Shown: piece after piece, positions 25,994 to 36,475 of the stretch | Layout of the letters: every line of letters begins with the position of its first letter | How positions within the stretch are numbered: the stretch's first letter is position 1 | DNA from: Streptomyces sp. P3 | GTDB lineage: Bacteria > Actinomycetota > Actinomycetes > Streptomycetales > Streptomycetaceae | NCBI GenBank assembly: GCA_016893485.2 | Contig: JAFEKX020000001.1 | Coordinates: forward strand, 3,410,001 to 3,474,000 | Reading direction: 5' to 3' | Length of the DNA stretch: 64,000 bases | Notes under the pieces: model-generated | Database searches by the model: none | The model's input: only the letters and a program-made list of their open reading frames with translations | What the model was told of the DNA's origin: nothing | Translations under genes and position numbers: made by a program

Positions 25994-26932
25994 AGCGCGG
26001 CTCCTACGAGGTCGAGTCCGGTGGCGAGCAGGACGGTGAGGTCGGCCAGGTCGGCGGCCGAGGGGTCGGTGAGCGGGGCGCGCACGGGGCCCACCGGGCG
26101 GCCGCGCAGCCGGGCCGCGGCCTTGACCAGGAGACGGCGTATCCCGGTACGCGGTCGCGGAGTTCGACGAACGGGACGTAGAAGTCGCGCAGCAGCCGCT
26201 CGACCGTCTTGTCGTCGCCGTCCTGAAGGGCGGCGAAGAAGGCGTTCGCGATCTCGGGGGCGAAGGCGTGGACGGCGGAGGAGTAGGCGGGGACGCCGAC
26301 GGTGGCGTAGGCGCGGGCCTGGATCTCGGCGGTGGAGGCACCGTTGAAGAACAGGAAGCCCTCGGGGGCGGCCAGGGTGAGGCGCTGGAGGCGGTCGAGG
26401 TCGCTGTGGCCGTCCTTGAGGCCGATGACGCCGGGGATCGCCGCGATCCGCCTCAACGAGCGTGCGGTGAAGGCGACTTGGCCGCGCTGGTAGGCGATGA
26501 GCGGGAGCCGGGTGCGGGCGGCGAGCTGTTCCAGCTGGGCCACCAGGCCGTCCTGCGGGGCGGCGACGAGGTAGTGCGGCAGGACGAGGAGCGCGTCGGC
26601 GCCGGCCTCCTCGGCGATGCGGGCGAAGCGGGCGGCCTGTGCCCAGCCGTAGCCGACACCGGCGACGACGGGGACGCGGCCGGCCGCCTCCTCCACGGCG
26701 ACGGTGACGACCGTGCGGTACTCGTCCTCGTCCAGCGAGAAGAACTCGCCGGTGCCGCAGGCGGGGGAACACGGCGCCGGGGGCGGTGGCGATCTGGGCC
26801 GCGACATGGGTGCGGGAAGCCGGCGGGGTCGAGGGAGCCGTCGTCGTGGAAGGAGGTCAGCGGGAAGGAGAGCACGCCGCCCGCCATCCCGTCCCGGAGC
26901 CTGCGCACCACGGTCTCCGTGTCGGCGTTCAC
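25990..26932 (-). CDS. kdgD: 5-dehydro-4-deoxyglucarate dehydratase
   Basis: About 313 aa, DHDPS/NAL superfamily. Dehydrates and decarboxylates the GudD product to 2,5-dioxopentanoate. GAVFPACGTGEFFSL is the family GTGE loop, IAYQRG the Tyr region, and VIGLKDGHSDLDR carries the Schiff-base Lys. Start GTG at 26932. Three indels: extra C near 26815 and 26764, missing C near 26148. It is the first gene of the kdgD-gudD operon and is divergent from an IclR regulator. Confidence 0.88.
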
Positions 26933-26962
26933 TGTGCCATCTCCCTATGTAGACGCTATCCA

Positions 26963-26987
26963 CGTATGCAAACTGAGATTAGATACG
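26963..26987. promoter_or_regulatory. Candidate IclR operator in kdgD/iclR spacer
   Basis: CGTAT-N15-ATACG within a locally AT-rich stretch (TATCCACGTATGCAAACT...) between the divergent kdgD and IclR genes. Composition contrast and position suggest promoter/operator DNA. Confidence 0.4.
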
Positions 26988-27068
26988 CGAACCGCGACCG
27001 TCAATGGGGCCTGCCGCCGATCGCCGCCGGACCGTCGCGTCCCCGGCCGCTCTCGCTACCATCGGCGC

Positions 27069-27849
27069 ATGTCAGAGCCCGGTGGCGTCCGCGAGGTGAA
27101 ATCGGCCGCGCGCACGGTCGAGCTGCTCGAACTGCTCGCCACGCGCGGCGACCGGCCCGCGCGGCTCCAGGAACTCGCCGACGAGCTGGGCGTGCCGCGC
27201 AGCTCCATGTACGCCCTCCTCCAGACCCTCATCGCGCACGGCTGGGTCCGTACGGACATCACCGGGTCGCTCTACGGGATCGGCATCCACGCGCTGCTCA
27301 CCGGCACGAACTATCTGGACTCCGACCCTCGCGTGCGGACCGTACGGCCGTATCTCGACGAGGCGTCCGAGGCGCTCGGCGAGACGATCCATCTGGGGCG
27401 GCTGGACGGGTGGGACGTGGCGTATCTGGCGACGCGGGAGTCCCACGAGTACCTGCGGACCATCAGTCGGGTGGGGCGGCGGTTGCCGGCGCATGTCGGC
27501 GCCCTGGGGAAGGCGTTGCTCGCGGAGCGGCCGGACGGGGAGGTGCCGGAGGGGCCGTACGAGGCGGCCACGCCCAACACCCATACCGACCGGGGTCCCT
27601 GGTGGCCGATCTCGCGGCCGTCCGTGCCCGGGGTACTCGATCGACCGTGAGGAGGGTGTGCTCGGGATCGTGGGGTTCGGGTTCGCGTTGCGGTACGACC
27701 GTCCTGCGCTGGACGCGATCAGCTGCTCGGTGCCGGTGGCTCGGCTGACGGCGGGGCATGAGGGGGAGATCGTGGCGGTCATGCGGGAGGTGCGGGCGAA
27801 GATCGAGGGGGCGGCGCGGGTGGCCAGCGGCGCGGTTCAGTGGCGGTAG
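27069..27849 (+). CDS. IclR-family regulator of the glucarate cluster
   Basis: About 260 aa. N-terminal winged HTH (AARTVELLELLATRG, LQELADELGVPRSSMYALLQTLIAHGWV) and the IclR effector domain (GETIHLGRLDGWDVAYLATRESHEYLR, RRLPAHVGALGKALLA). TACCAT at 27057-27062 lies 7 bases before the ATG, so the mRNA is probably leaderless. Two missing G's near 27595 and 27633. Divergent from kdgD-gudD; most likely a repressor released by the sugar acid. Confidence 0.85.
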
Positions 27850-28333
27850 TCGTGGGCGCGGGTAGTCGTGGGCGCGGGTGGTCGGTGGCGGTAATCGTGG
27901 GCGCGCCTTCCGGGGCTGCGCCCCCAGACCCCCGCTTCGGCCCTGAAGGGGCCTCGTCCTCAAACGCCGGACGGGCTGGGTTTTGCCGGCCTGTGTTGAG
28001 AGGTTGCCGGACGGCCTGGGTTTTCCGGCCTGTGTTGAGAGGTTGCCGGACGGCCTGGGATTTCCGGCCTGTTGAGAGGTTGCCGGACGGGCTGGGTTTT
28101 GGCGGTCCGTGTTGATGGTTGCCGGACGGGCTGAACGCACCGCCCGGCACCGCGAATTGGGCGCTCGCTTACCCGGTCACCCCGGGTCGAAACTGAACGT
28201 GCCCCAGATCACACCCCCGCCCTTCTTCGTGAAGCGCGTGCTTGATACAAATTGCCCGCGCGTTCCTGTCTGTCGACGGTCGTCGCCCAATCCCCCTTTT
28301 GAGCCGCTTCTTTCGCATGCCCTGGGAACGCCC
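27850..28333. other. Gene-free spacer with tandem repeats
   Basis: It begins with short GTAGTCGTGGGCGCGG-like repeats (27845-27905), then a common Streptomyces spacer element with GGGGCTGCGCCCC and TCCTCAAACGCCGGACGGGC, then the tandem array listed separately. The last ~200 bases are AT-richer and should hold the promoter of the next gene. Open frames here are by-products of the repeats. Confidence 0.6.
27966..28132. repeat. Tandem repeat, ~39 bp, five copies
   Basis: The core GCCGGACGG(C/G)CTG recurs at 27966, 28006, 28045, 28082 and 28121 (spacing 40, 39, 37, 39), with intervening TTTTCCGGCCTGTGTTGAGAG. The core is a widespread Streptomyces intergenic element; tandem expansion is unusual. 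Confidence 0.8.
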
Positions 28334-29702
28334 GTGTTCGCCCGCACCACCACGCCCTGGCCCCTCGTCGCCCTTTTCACGGCCGGGTACCTCGCCCCCT
28401 ACCTCCTCCCCACCACCGTCGGCAGGCTCGACTCGGGGCTGCCGCTCTCCGCCACGCAGGCCGGTGCCGTCGGCAGCGCGCTGCTGCTGAGTTCGGCGGC
28501 GGCCGGGTTTCTGCTCGCCTCGCGGGTCGACCGGGTCGGGCCGCGCACGCTCGCGCGGATCGGCCTCGTCCTCGCCGTGCTGGGGTACGGCTCGGCCGCC
28601 CTCACCCACGCCGTCCCCGCGGTCATCGCGGGCGCGGTCGTCGGCGGGTTCGGCTCGGGTACGGCCACCACGGTCGCCGCGTCCGGCATCGCCGCCGAAC
28701 GGGACCCCCATCGCGCGTCCACGCTCGGCCTGTTGTGCGTGTCCGCGCTCGCGGGAGCCGTCTACCTCACGGTCCCGCACCTCGGCCCCGGCCACGGTCA
28801 GCCGCTCGCCGCGATCGCCCTCACCGCACTCGCCGTATGGCCGCTGACCGGCCGCCTCCCGGTCCGTACGGCGACGGGGCACAAGCGCGTGGAGACCGCG
28901 GGACTCCCCACCGCCGCGCCGGACTCGTCCTCGCCGGCACCCTGCTGTGCTGGTCCCTCGCCCAGAACTCCCTCTGGGGTGTCAGCGGCCGCATCGGCAT
29001 CCACCAGGCGCGCCTCTCCGAGGTCACCGTCGGCGCGGTGTTCGCCATCGCGCTCGGCACCGGTCTCGTCGGAGTCATCGGCGCGGGCGCCCTCGGCTCG
29101 CGGCTGGGGCGCGCGGTGCCGATCGGCGCGGGCACGGCGCTCATCGCGGGCTGCATCGCGCTCAGCGCGTCCGCGCACGACCTGCGGACGTTCGCGACCG
29201 GCGAGATCGCCTGGAACACCCTCTACCCGATCGTCCTGTCCTACGTCCTCGGCCTCGCCGCCTCCCTTGATCCGCGCGGGCGTTGGGCCGTCCTCGTCGG
29301 CTCGGCCTCGTCCCTCGGCACGGCGGCGGGACCCCTCGCGGGCAGCGTGCTGTCGGCGCGGGCCGGGTTCCCCGCGATGGGCGCGATCCTCGCGGTCGGG
29401 CTGGTCGTGATCGCCGTACCGATGACCGGGGTCGCCCTCCACACCGGCGGCCGGCTGCTGGTGCTGGGCACGGTCCGGCGGCGCGGGGGCACCCCGGCCG
29501 CCGTGGTCGCCGCGTCGACCGGCTCACCCTGCGGCACGCTCCCGCGGATCGGCGCCCCGAGCAACCGGTCGTCGAGATCCCGCTGGACACCGCGGCCGTC
29601 CCGGCTCAGGGCGACTACGACACGGCGGGGCCCCCGGCAGACTGCCACGGCCACCGGCGGCTGAGCAGCACATCGAAACAGGCCCAGGCCCGAACCCCGT
29701 AG
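28334..29702 (+). CDS. MFS transporter, unknown substrate
   Basis: About 456 aa if two missing bases are restored (near 28905 and 29512). Around 12 membrane helices: GYLAPYLLPTTVGRLDSGLPLSATQAGAVGSALL at the start, RVDRVGPRTLARIG as motif A, ALGSRLGRAVPIG in the second half. GTG at 28334 fits the first TM. The hydrophilic tail (PVVEIPLDTAAVPAQGDYDTAG) is in the third frame, with high GC at third positions. As printed, the middle frame stops at 29664. No neighbour suggests a substrate. Confidence 0.7.
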
Positions 29703-29742
29703 GGGCGCGGGGAACTGTGCGACCAGCCCCCACCGGCCCGCA
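29699..29742. repeat. Dispersed Streptomyces spacer element (copy 1)
   Basis: Contains AGGGGCGCGGGGAACTG, followed by GCGACCAGCCCCCACC. Related copies lie at 50733-50782 (inverted) and 32076-32160 (variant). Confidence 0.65.
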
Positions 29743-29755
29743 GGTCACCACCTAC

Positions 29756-30746
29756 CTACGAGAACTCGTACGCCTCCACCTCGGCCAGATAACGCCCCCG
29801 CCGCTCCTCGTCGTCCTCCAAGAAGGACGCCACGAAGGAGTTCCGGGCCAGCTCACGCACCCGCTCCTCGGTCAGGCCGAGCGCCGAGCGGACCGCGTCG
29901 AAATTGTCGCCCGCGTACCCCCGAAATACGCCGGGTCGTCGGAGTTGACCGTGCAGAGCAGGCCCGCTTCCAGCATCGCCGGGAGCGGGTGCTCGGCGAG
30001 GACGTCCACCGCGCGCAGCCGGACGTTCGAGAGGGGGCAGAGGGTCAGCGGGACACGGTCCCGGACCAGCCTCGCCACCAGCTCCGCGTCCTCCATGCAG
30101 CGCAGGCCGTGGTCGACGCGCTCGACGCCGAGGACGTCCAGCGCCTCGGTGATGTAGGCCGGCGGGCCCTCCTCACCGGCGTGCGCGACACGTCGTAGAC
30201 CCAGCGCGGCGGCGGCCTCGTAGACCTCGCGGAACTTCACCGGGGGTGGCCGACCTCGGCCGAGTCGAGGCCGATGCCGGTGATCTTGTCGAGGTACGGC
30301 TTGGCCGCGTCCAGGGTCGCCATCGCGGAGTCGGCGGACTCGTCGCGCAGGAAGCACAGGATGAGCCGGGTCGAGATGCCGTGCTGGGTCTCGCTGCTGC
30401 CCAGAGCCCGCCACAGGCCCTCCACCACCGTGCCCATGTCCACGCCCCGCGCGATGTGCGCCTGCGGGTCGAAGAAGATCTCCGCGTGCCGTACGCCCTG
30501 CGCGGCGGCGCGGGCCAGATAGGCGTTGGCGAGGTCCTCGAAGTCCCGCTCGGTGCGCAGGACGGCCATCAGCTCGTAGTAGAGGTTCAGGAAGGTCTGG
30601 AGGTCGTCGAAGAGGTACGCCTTGCGGAGTTCCTCGGTGTCCGCGTACGGCAGCTCGACGCCGTTGCGGGCCGCGAGCGCGAAAGCCAGCTCGGGTTCCA
30701 GGGTGCCTTCGATGTGCAGGTGCAGTTCGGCTTTGGGAATGGGCAT
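29756..30746 (-). CDS. add: Adenosine deaminase
   Basis: About 330 aa. Deaminates adenosine and deoxyadenosine to inosine compounds (purine salvage). Metal and catalytic motifs: [16 protein letters not shown] (His and catalytic Glu), RVDHGLR, and [10 protein letters not shown] (Asp pair). Two frame breaks: a missing C at ~30242 (AEVGHPPVKF) and a missing G at ~29930 ([12 protein letters not shown]). The restored end is [10 protein letters not shown], stop TAG at 29756-29758. It is transcribed downstream of rnz with a 20-base gap. Confidence 0.93.
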
Positions 30747-30766
30747 CGAAGTATCGTACGGGTGTT

Positions 30767-31672
30767 TTATCGCCGTTTCGGAACCGGCACCCTGAGCAGA
30801 TCGTGCGCCACGGTCAGCTCCCCTCGAACCCCGCCGCCCGCGCCTGCCGCTCGAACTCCGCCGGCTCGGAGTAGCGCTGGCTGAAGTGGGTGAGGACCAG
30901 GTGTCGTACGCCTGCCTCCTGCGCCACCCTCGCCGCCTGCCCCGCGGTCAAGTGGCCATGGTCCACGGCCAGTTGCTCGTCCTCGTCCAGGAACGTCGAC
31001 TCGATGGCCAGGAGGTCGCAGCCTTCCGCGAGCTTCTCCACCCCCTCGCACAGGCGGGTGTCCATGATGAACGCGAAGCGCTGGCCTCGGCGTGCCTCAC
31101 TGACGTCGTCCAGCGAGACGCCGTCCACCGTCCCCTCGCGCTGGATGCGGCCCACGTCCGGGCCCTTGATGCCGTGCGCGGCGAGGCGCTCGGGGAGCAT
31201 GCGGCGGCCGTCGGGTTCGGTGAGGCGGTAGCCGTAGGACTCGACGGGGTGGGAGAGCTTGTGGGTGTCCAGGGTGTAGGCGGGAGTGGTGGCGAGTACG
31301 CCGTCCTCCGCCACCGGGGACTCCGTGATGCCCACCGTCTCGCGGTACGCCGTCGCGTAGCGCAGGCGGTCGAAGAAACGCTGGCCCGACTTCGGGTAGT
31401 GCGCGGTGACCGGGTGCAGGGACGCGGTCCAGGTTGATGCGCTGGATGACGCCCGCGAGGCCGAGGGAGTGGTCGCCGTGGAAGTGGGTGACGCAGATCC
31501 GGTTCAGGTCGTGCGCGGCCACCCCGGCGCGCAGCATCTGGCGCTGGGTGCCCTCTCCGGGGTCGAAGAGGATGCCCTCGCCGTCCCAGCGGAGGAGGTA
31601 GCCGTTGTGGTTGCGGTGGCGGGTGGGGACCTGGCTCGCCGTGCCCAGGATCACCAGTTCACGTACGGACAC
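30767..31672 (-). CDS. rnz: Ribonuclease Z (tRNA 3' processing)
   Basis: About 301 aa. Metallo-beta-lactamase fold with THFHGDH (His63, His65, Asp67, His68), later IMDTRLCEG and LAIESTF, and the final [11 protein letters not shown] histidine. Removes 3' trailers from tRNA precursors. GTG start at 31672, 6 bases after the HIT gene. An extra base near 31427 (LHPVTAHYP) and a missing G near 30820. The restored C-terminus is [17 protein letters not shown], a typical Streptomyces ending. Confidence 0.93.
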
Positions 31673-31678
31673 GGCGAG

Positions 31679-32032
31679 TTATCCGGGCGGCCACTGCATG
31701 CCGCGGCCGCCCATGACGTGGGCGTGGGCGTGGAAGACGGTCTGGCCCGCGCCGCTGCCGGTGTTGAAGATCACGCGGTAGCTGTCGAGCTTCTCGTCCG
31801 CCGCCACCTCGCCTGCCTCGCGGAGTACGTCTGCGGCGATCGTGGGTTCGGCTGCGGCGAGGGAGGCGGCGTCCGGGTAGTGGACCCTCGGGATGACCAG
31901 GACGTGGGTGGGGGCCTGGGGGTTGATGTCTCGGAACGCGACGGTGGTGGGTGTCTCTCGGATGATCGTCGCGGGGATGTGGCCTGCGACGATCTTGCAG
32001 AACAGGCAGTCGTTCTGCGGGTCCCCTGACAT
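31679..32032 (-). CDS. HIT-family nucleotide hydrolase (HINT type)
   Basis: 117 aa, unbroken. Histidine triad HAHAHVMGG (His101, 103, 105), preceded by DCLFCKI and THVLVIPRVH. HINT proteins hydrolyse nucleoside phosphoramidates such as AMP-lysine. Followed closely by rnz on the same strand. Confidence 0.92.
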   Translation of the reverse strand: MSGDPQNDCLFCKIVAGHIPATIIRETPTTVAFRDINPQAPTHVLVIPRVHYPDAASLAAAEPTIAADVLREAGEVAADEKLDSYRVIFNTGSGAGQTVFHAHAHVMGGRGMQWPPG

Positions 32033-32075
32033 GTGCGTTCCCCTCCGGGGGTTGAGCGGCGATTTACGGTGGGCA

Positions 32076-32160
32076 TCGTATCGTCGTTGAGTGCCGCGCC
32101 GTCGTGGCTGGTCGCGCCCACGCGGCGGAGCCGCAAGTCGACACAGCCTCGCGCCCCTTA
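32076..32160. repeat. Dispersed Streptomyces spacer element (variant copy)
   Basis: On the minus strand: CCTAAGGGGCGCGAGGCTGT followed by GACTTGCGGCTCCGCCGCGT and GCGCGACCAGCCACGACGGC. A longer variant of the element at 29699. It starts at the probable TAA stop of the tricorn-type protease. Confidence 0.6.
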
Positions 32161-35100
32161 GGTTGGCAAGCCTGAGGGGTCTTTGCGGGAACGGACTCCA
32201 GTGACTCCAAAGCCAGGCGGATTGCCTCGTCCAGTTGTGCGTCGCGTCCCGCCGCGTAGTCCTGGGGGCGTTGGACCACCTCTACGTCCGGGTCGACGCC
32301 GTGGTTCTCGACCCCCCCACCCATAACCCTCAAGCCAGAAGGCGTACTTGGGCTGGGTGATGAGCGTGCCGTCGACCAACCGATACCTGCTGTCGATGCC
32401 GATGACGCCGCCCCAGGTGCGGGTGCCGACCACCGGGCCGATTCCCAGGGCCTTGATCGCCGCGTTGACGATGTCGCCGTCGGAGCCGGAGAACTCGTTG
32501 GCCACGGCCACTACGGGGCCGCGGGGGCATCCTCGGGGTAGCTGTAGGGGCGCATGCCTCGGGGCAGGTCCCAGCCGACGATGCGGCGGGCCAGTTTTTC
32601 GATGACCAGTTGGGAGGTGTGGCCGCCGCGGTTCTCGCGGACGTCGACCACCAGGCCCTCGCGGGCGACCTCGACGCGCAGGTCGCGGTGGATCTGGGCC
32701 CAGCCGGGGGCCTGCATGTCGGGGACGTGGAGGTAGCCGAGGCGGCCGCCGGACTTCTCGTGGACGTAGGCGCGGCGGTCGGCGACCCAGGCGTGGTAGT
32801 AGAGGGGTTCCTCGTCCGCGAGGGGGACGACGATCGCGTGGCGCGGGTCGCCGCCGGCCGCCGGGGAGATCGTCAGCTCGATGGGTTTGCCTGCCGTGCC
32901 CACCAGGAGGGGGCGGGGCCCGTGACCGGGTCCACGGGTTGGCCTGCCACCGCGAGGATCGCGTCTCCCGTGCGGACCGCTACCCCGGGGGCGGCGAGGG
33001 GGCTCGGGCGTGCGGGTCGGAGGTCTCCGAGGGGAGGATGCGGTCGATGCGCCAACTGCCGTCATCGTGACGGGAGATGTCGGCGCCGAGGAGACCCTGG
33101 CGTTCACCGTGGCCGTGGCCGCCGCGGGGGGTGACGTAGGCGTGCGAGGTGCCCAGTTCGCCGTGCACCTCCCAGAGGAGGTCGACCAGGTCGTCGTGGG
33201 TGGCCACCCGGTCCAGGACGGGGCGGTAGCGGTCGAGGACCGCGTCCCAGTCGACGCCGCTCATGTCCTCGCGCCAGAAGTTGTCGCGCATGATGCGGCC
33301 GGTCTCGTCGTACATCTGGCGCCACTCGGCGGCCGGGTCGACGGTCTGGCGGATGCGGGACAGGTCGACGTTGATGTTCGTGTCGCTGTCGTCGTCGTCC
33401 GAGCCGGAGGCGCGGCGGTCGCTCGGGACGACGCGGAGTTTGTGGTCGGTCCACAGCAGGACGCGTTTGCCGTCGCCGCTGACCTCGAAGTGGTCGGCGT
33501 CCCCGCGAGGTGCTCGATGCGCTGCTGGGCGAGGTCGTAGCGCTCCAACTCCGTCTTGGGGTCCGGGTCTTCGGGGTCGCGCGGGTGGCGCCGAGGACGC
33601 CGAGGACCGGGTGGCGCAGCCACAGGACGCCGTCCTTGGCAGTGCGCAGGTTGGAGTAGCGGCCGGCCTCGACCGGGAAGGCGACGATGCGGTCGGCGAG
33701 GCCTTCGAGGTCGACGCGGGTGGTGGGGCGGCCCTCGCTGTCGGGGGTCTCGTCCTTGTCGGGGGCCTCGAAGGGGCGGCCGTGGCGCTGCGGTCCGAAG
33801 GGGGACGGGGTCGTCGCGGCGAGGGTGATGAGGTGCGGGCGGTCGCCGACCACGAAGGCCAGGTCGAAGACGTGCTCGTCGTAGACCGGGTCGAAGGAGC
33901 GGGTGGAGAGGAAGACCAGGTGTTTGCCGTCGAGGGTGAAGGCGGGGGCGTAGTCCTGGAAGCGGAGGGGGTGGCCTCCGTCACCGACAGGTCTGTGGTG
34001 TTCGCCAGCTTCAACTGGCGTAGCGGGCGCGGGCCCGGGTGCGACCAGGCCAGCCAGGCCGAGTCCGGGGAGAAGGCGAGGCCCGAGGCGTCGCCGTCCT
34101 CGCTGCGGTCGACCTCGCGGACCTCGCCGGTCTCGCGCTCGACGAGGAGGACGCGGCCGTCGTGCGACGCCACGGCGATCCGGCTGCCGTCGGGGGCCAC
34201 GGTGAGGGCGAGGACGCGGCCGAGTTGCCCTGCGGCGAGCCTGCGCGGGGTGGCCCCGGGGCGAGGCCGGTGGCGGGGGCGAACTCCAGGGCGTCGTCGC
34301 CCTCGGCGTCCGTCACCCACACCACCCACTCCTCGCCGTCCGTGCGGAAGGTGCGGGGCAGCCGGGCGCGGACGCCGGGGGTGGTGGTGAGCGCGCGGGC
34401 GGGGCCCGAGCGGTGGGTGACCCAGTGGACGGCGCCGCGCACGGCGACCGCGCTGCCCGCGCGCGGTGTGGTCGGGGACGCGGACCCGAACCAGCGGGCC
34501 GCGGCCACCGGATAGGGCTGCTGGTCGGTGCGCTGGCCGCCGAGGCGGATGTCGAGGCGGCGCGGTTCGGCACCGTCCAGGTCGTCCAGGATCCAGAGTT
34601 CACCGGCGGAGGAGTAGACGACCCGGGTGCCGTCGCCGGACGCGTGCCGGGCGTAGAAGCCGTCGACGGGGGTGTGGCGGCGCAGGTCGGAGCCGTCGGC
34701 GAGGGAGGAGTAGAGCGCGCCGGTGCCCTCGTGGTCGGAGAGGAACGCGATCCGCTCTCCCGTCCACACCGGGTATTCGATATTGCCGTCCAACTCCTCG
34801 TGCAGGCGCGTGAATTCGCCGTCGCCCTCGCGGTCGATCCACAACTTGCCCGCGGTACCGCCCCGGTAGCGCTTCCACCAAGCCGCCTCGCGGCCCATCG
34901 GCGCGGAGAGGAGGACCGTGGCGTGCTCGCCGCGGGCTACGTCTCCCACCCAGCCGTACGGGAGGGTCGTCGCCGGTCCGCCGTCGAGCGGGACCGAACG
35001 GGCCCAGCTGCGGCGGAGGTTGGCCTGGCCGTGGGCGGTGGTCACCAGGACCTCGCCCTCGGCGGTCCAGCCGCGGACCTGGGTGCGTGAACTGCCCCAG

Positions 35101-35372
35101 TACGTCAGGCGCCTGGCGGGCCCGCCGTCGACCGGGGCGATGTGCACCTCGGGGGCGCCGTCACGGGTGGAGGTCCAGGCGACGGTGGTGCCGTCCGGTG
35201 AGATGCGGGGGTGGGTCACCGGCACGTTCTCCGCGCTGACCCGCCACGCCCGGCCGCCACCGTCGAGGGACGCCAGCCACACGTCGTCCTCGGCGGTGAA
35301 GGCGACCAACTCGCCGTGCAGGTGCGGGAAGCGGAGATAGGCCGGGGCTGCGGACGCTGAGGGCTGAGTCAC
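32158..35372 (-). CDS. Tricorn-type protease (S41 family with beta-propellers and PDZ)
   Basis: About 1073 aa in order: two beta-propeller regions with WD-like strands (residues ~1-650), a tricorn C1 core domain (RDNFWREDMSGVDWDAVLDRY), GELGTSHAYV with the catalytic His, a PDZ domain (LAAPGVAVRTGDAILAVAGQPVDP), and the S41 serine core with nucleophile in NEFSGSDGDI. Degrades peptides downstream of the proteasome and related proteases. It is the most damaged gene in the window, with about nine indels (near 34260, 33972, 33580, 33504, 33000, 32917, 32527, 32315 and one before the stop). With these corrected, the length is divisible by three and ends at TAA 32158-32160. ATG at 35372. Confidence 0.88.
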
Positions 35373-35417
35373 CTGATCAGGTTATGCACCGGCGGTAGCC
35401 GCCGACAGCCCTTTGGA

Positions 35418-35978
35418 TCACTTGCCTTCGACGGGCCAGCAGGTCGGGTCGCCCTTGCACCAGATCGTCTTGGTGACCGTGACGGTCGGTCCGGGGCCGT
35501 AGGTCAGCGTCGGATTGGGGTTGTTCACGGACGACGGCGTCACCGCGTTGCAGTCGCCGAGCCCGGTCACGTGGAACACCTGCTTGCCCGCGACCTTGCC
35601 GACCAGATCGCCGCGCACACAGGCGCCGTCGACGGCCCGGGTGACCTTGCCGGTGACCGTGATGTCGCGGTTGTCGTCGGTCTGCCCCTGGCAGTCGACG
35701 CTGACGACCGTGGTCTCGGTCGGCGAGGGCGTCTTCCCGGGCGTGTAGACCTTGTTGCCGCTGCCGTAGTTGCCGGTGCAGGTCAGATAGCGCACGCTCA
35801 CGTGGTCGTGCTTCAGCTCCGCGGTCGCCGTCTTGTCGGTGGTGTACGCGACGGTCGCCGCGCTGAGATCACCGGGCTGGCACGCCACGGCCCCGCCCAC
35901 GGTCACCACCGCGAGCCCCGCCACAGCGGCGACCCTCCGCCCGCGCGGCCGGCTCCAGTTCCGTCTCGACACCGCCAT
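35418..35978 (-). CDS. Secreted protein of unknown function
   Basis: 186 aa from ATG at 35978, unbroken. Twin-Arg-containing basic start (SRRNWSRPRGRR) and a hydrophobic segment AVAGLAVVTVGGAVACQPG, either a lipobox-like site (weak) or a signal-peptidase site. The mature part has paired cysteines (YLTCTGNYG, SVDCQGQ, GACVRGD, GLGDCNAV, IWCKGDPTCW), suggesting disulphide-bonded beta structure. No family recognised. It has an upstream in-frame ATG (36089) that would add a non-signal-like extension. Confidence 0.7.
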   Translation of the reverse strand: MAVSRRNWSRPRGRRVAAVAGLAVVTVGGAVACQPGDLSAATVAYTTDKTATAELKHDHVSVRYLTCTGNYGSGNKVYTPGKTPSPTETTVVSVDCQGQTDDNRDITVTGKVTRAVDGACVRGDLVGKVAGKQVFHVTGLGDCNAVTPSSVNNPNPTLTYGPGPTVTVTKTIWCKGDPTCWPVEGK

Positions 35979-36067
35979 GGACGGCAGCCTGCCACCGTCG
36001 GGGCGCACACGGAAGAGCGCATACGGCCACGCGTGCGCCGGGGGCGCAGTCTCCCGGCGCACAACCC

Positions 36068-36459
36068 TCAGCCGCGCAGCAGCAGCCACTCCTGAAGCTC
36101 CACCACATTGCCCTCGGGGTCCTTGAGATGCGCGACCCGCATCCGGTCCGTCATCGGCGCGGGCCCGTGCAGCAACTCGGCGCCCCGGGCGGTGATCTGT
36201 GCGCAGTACCCGTCCAGGTCGTCGACGCGCAGCACCACCAGCGAGCGGTGCCCGGTCGCCAAGTCCCCAGTTCGCCGAGGACTTGGGCCATCATCGCCCG
36301 GTCCTGGAGCGCGATCCCGGCGGACCCGATCGCGGGACTGAACTTCTCGTACGGTCCCTCGGCCGCCCCCGACTGGGGCTTCAGGCCGAGGACGTCGGCG
36401 TAGAAGCGGTAGCAGGCGGCGAAGTCGGTGACGAGCAGCCGTACTTGGGCGAGTTCCAC
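36068..36459 (-). CDS. VOC (glyoxalase/bleomycin-resistance) family protein
   Basis: About 130 aa. Two beta-alpha-beta-beta-beta modules: QVRLLVTDFAACYRFYADVLGL and the C-terminal HLKDPEGNVVELQEW with the metal-ligand Glu. GTG start at 36459 behind GGGGATCG. A missing G near 36271 breaks it (GELGDLATGHRSLVVLRV). It lies 16 bases after rsmE on the same strand. Substrate unknown. Confidence 0.85.
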
Positions 36460-36475
36460 GGCGATCCCCTCTGGT

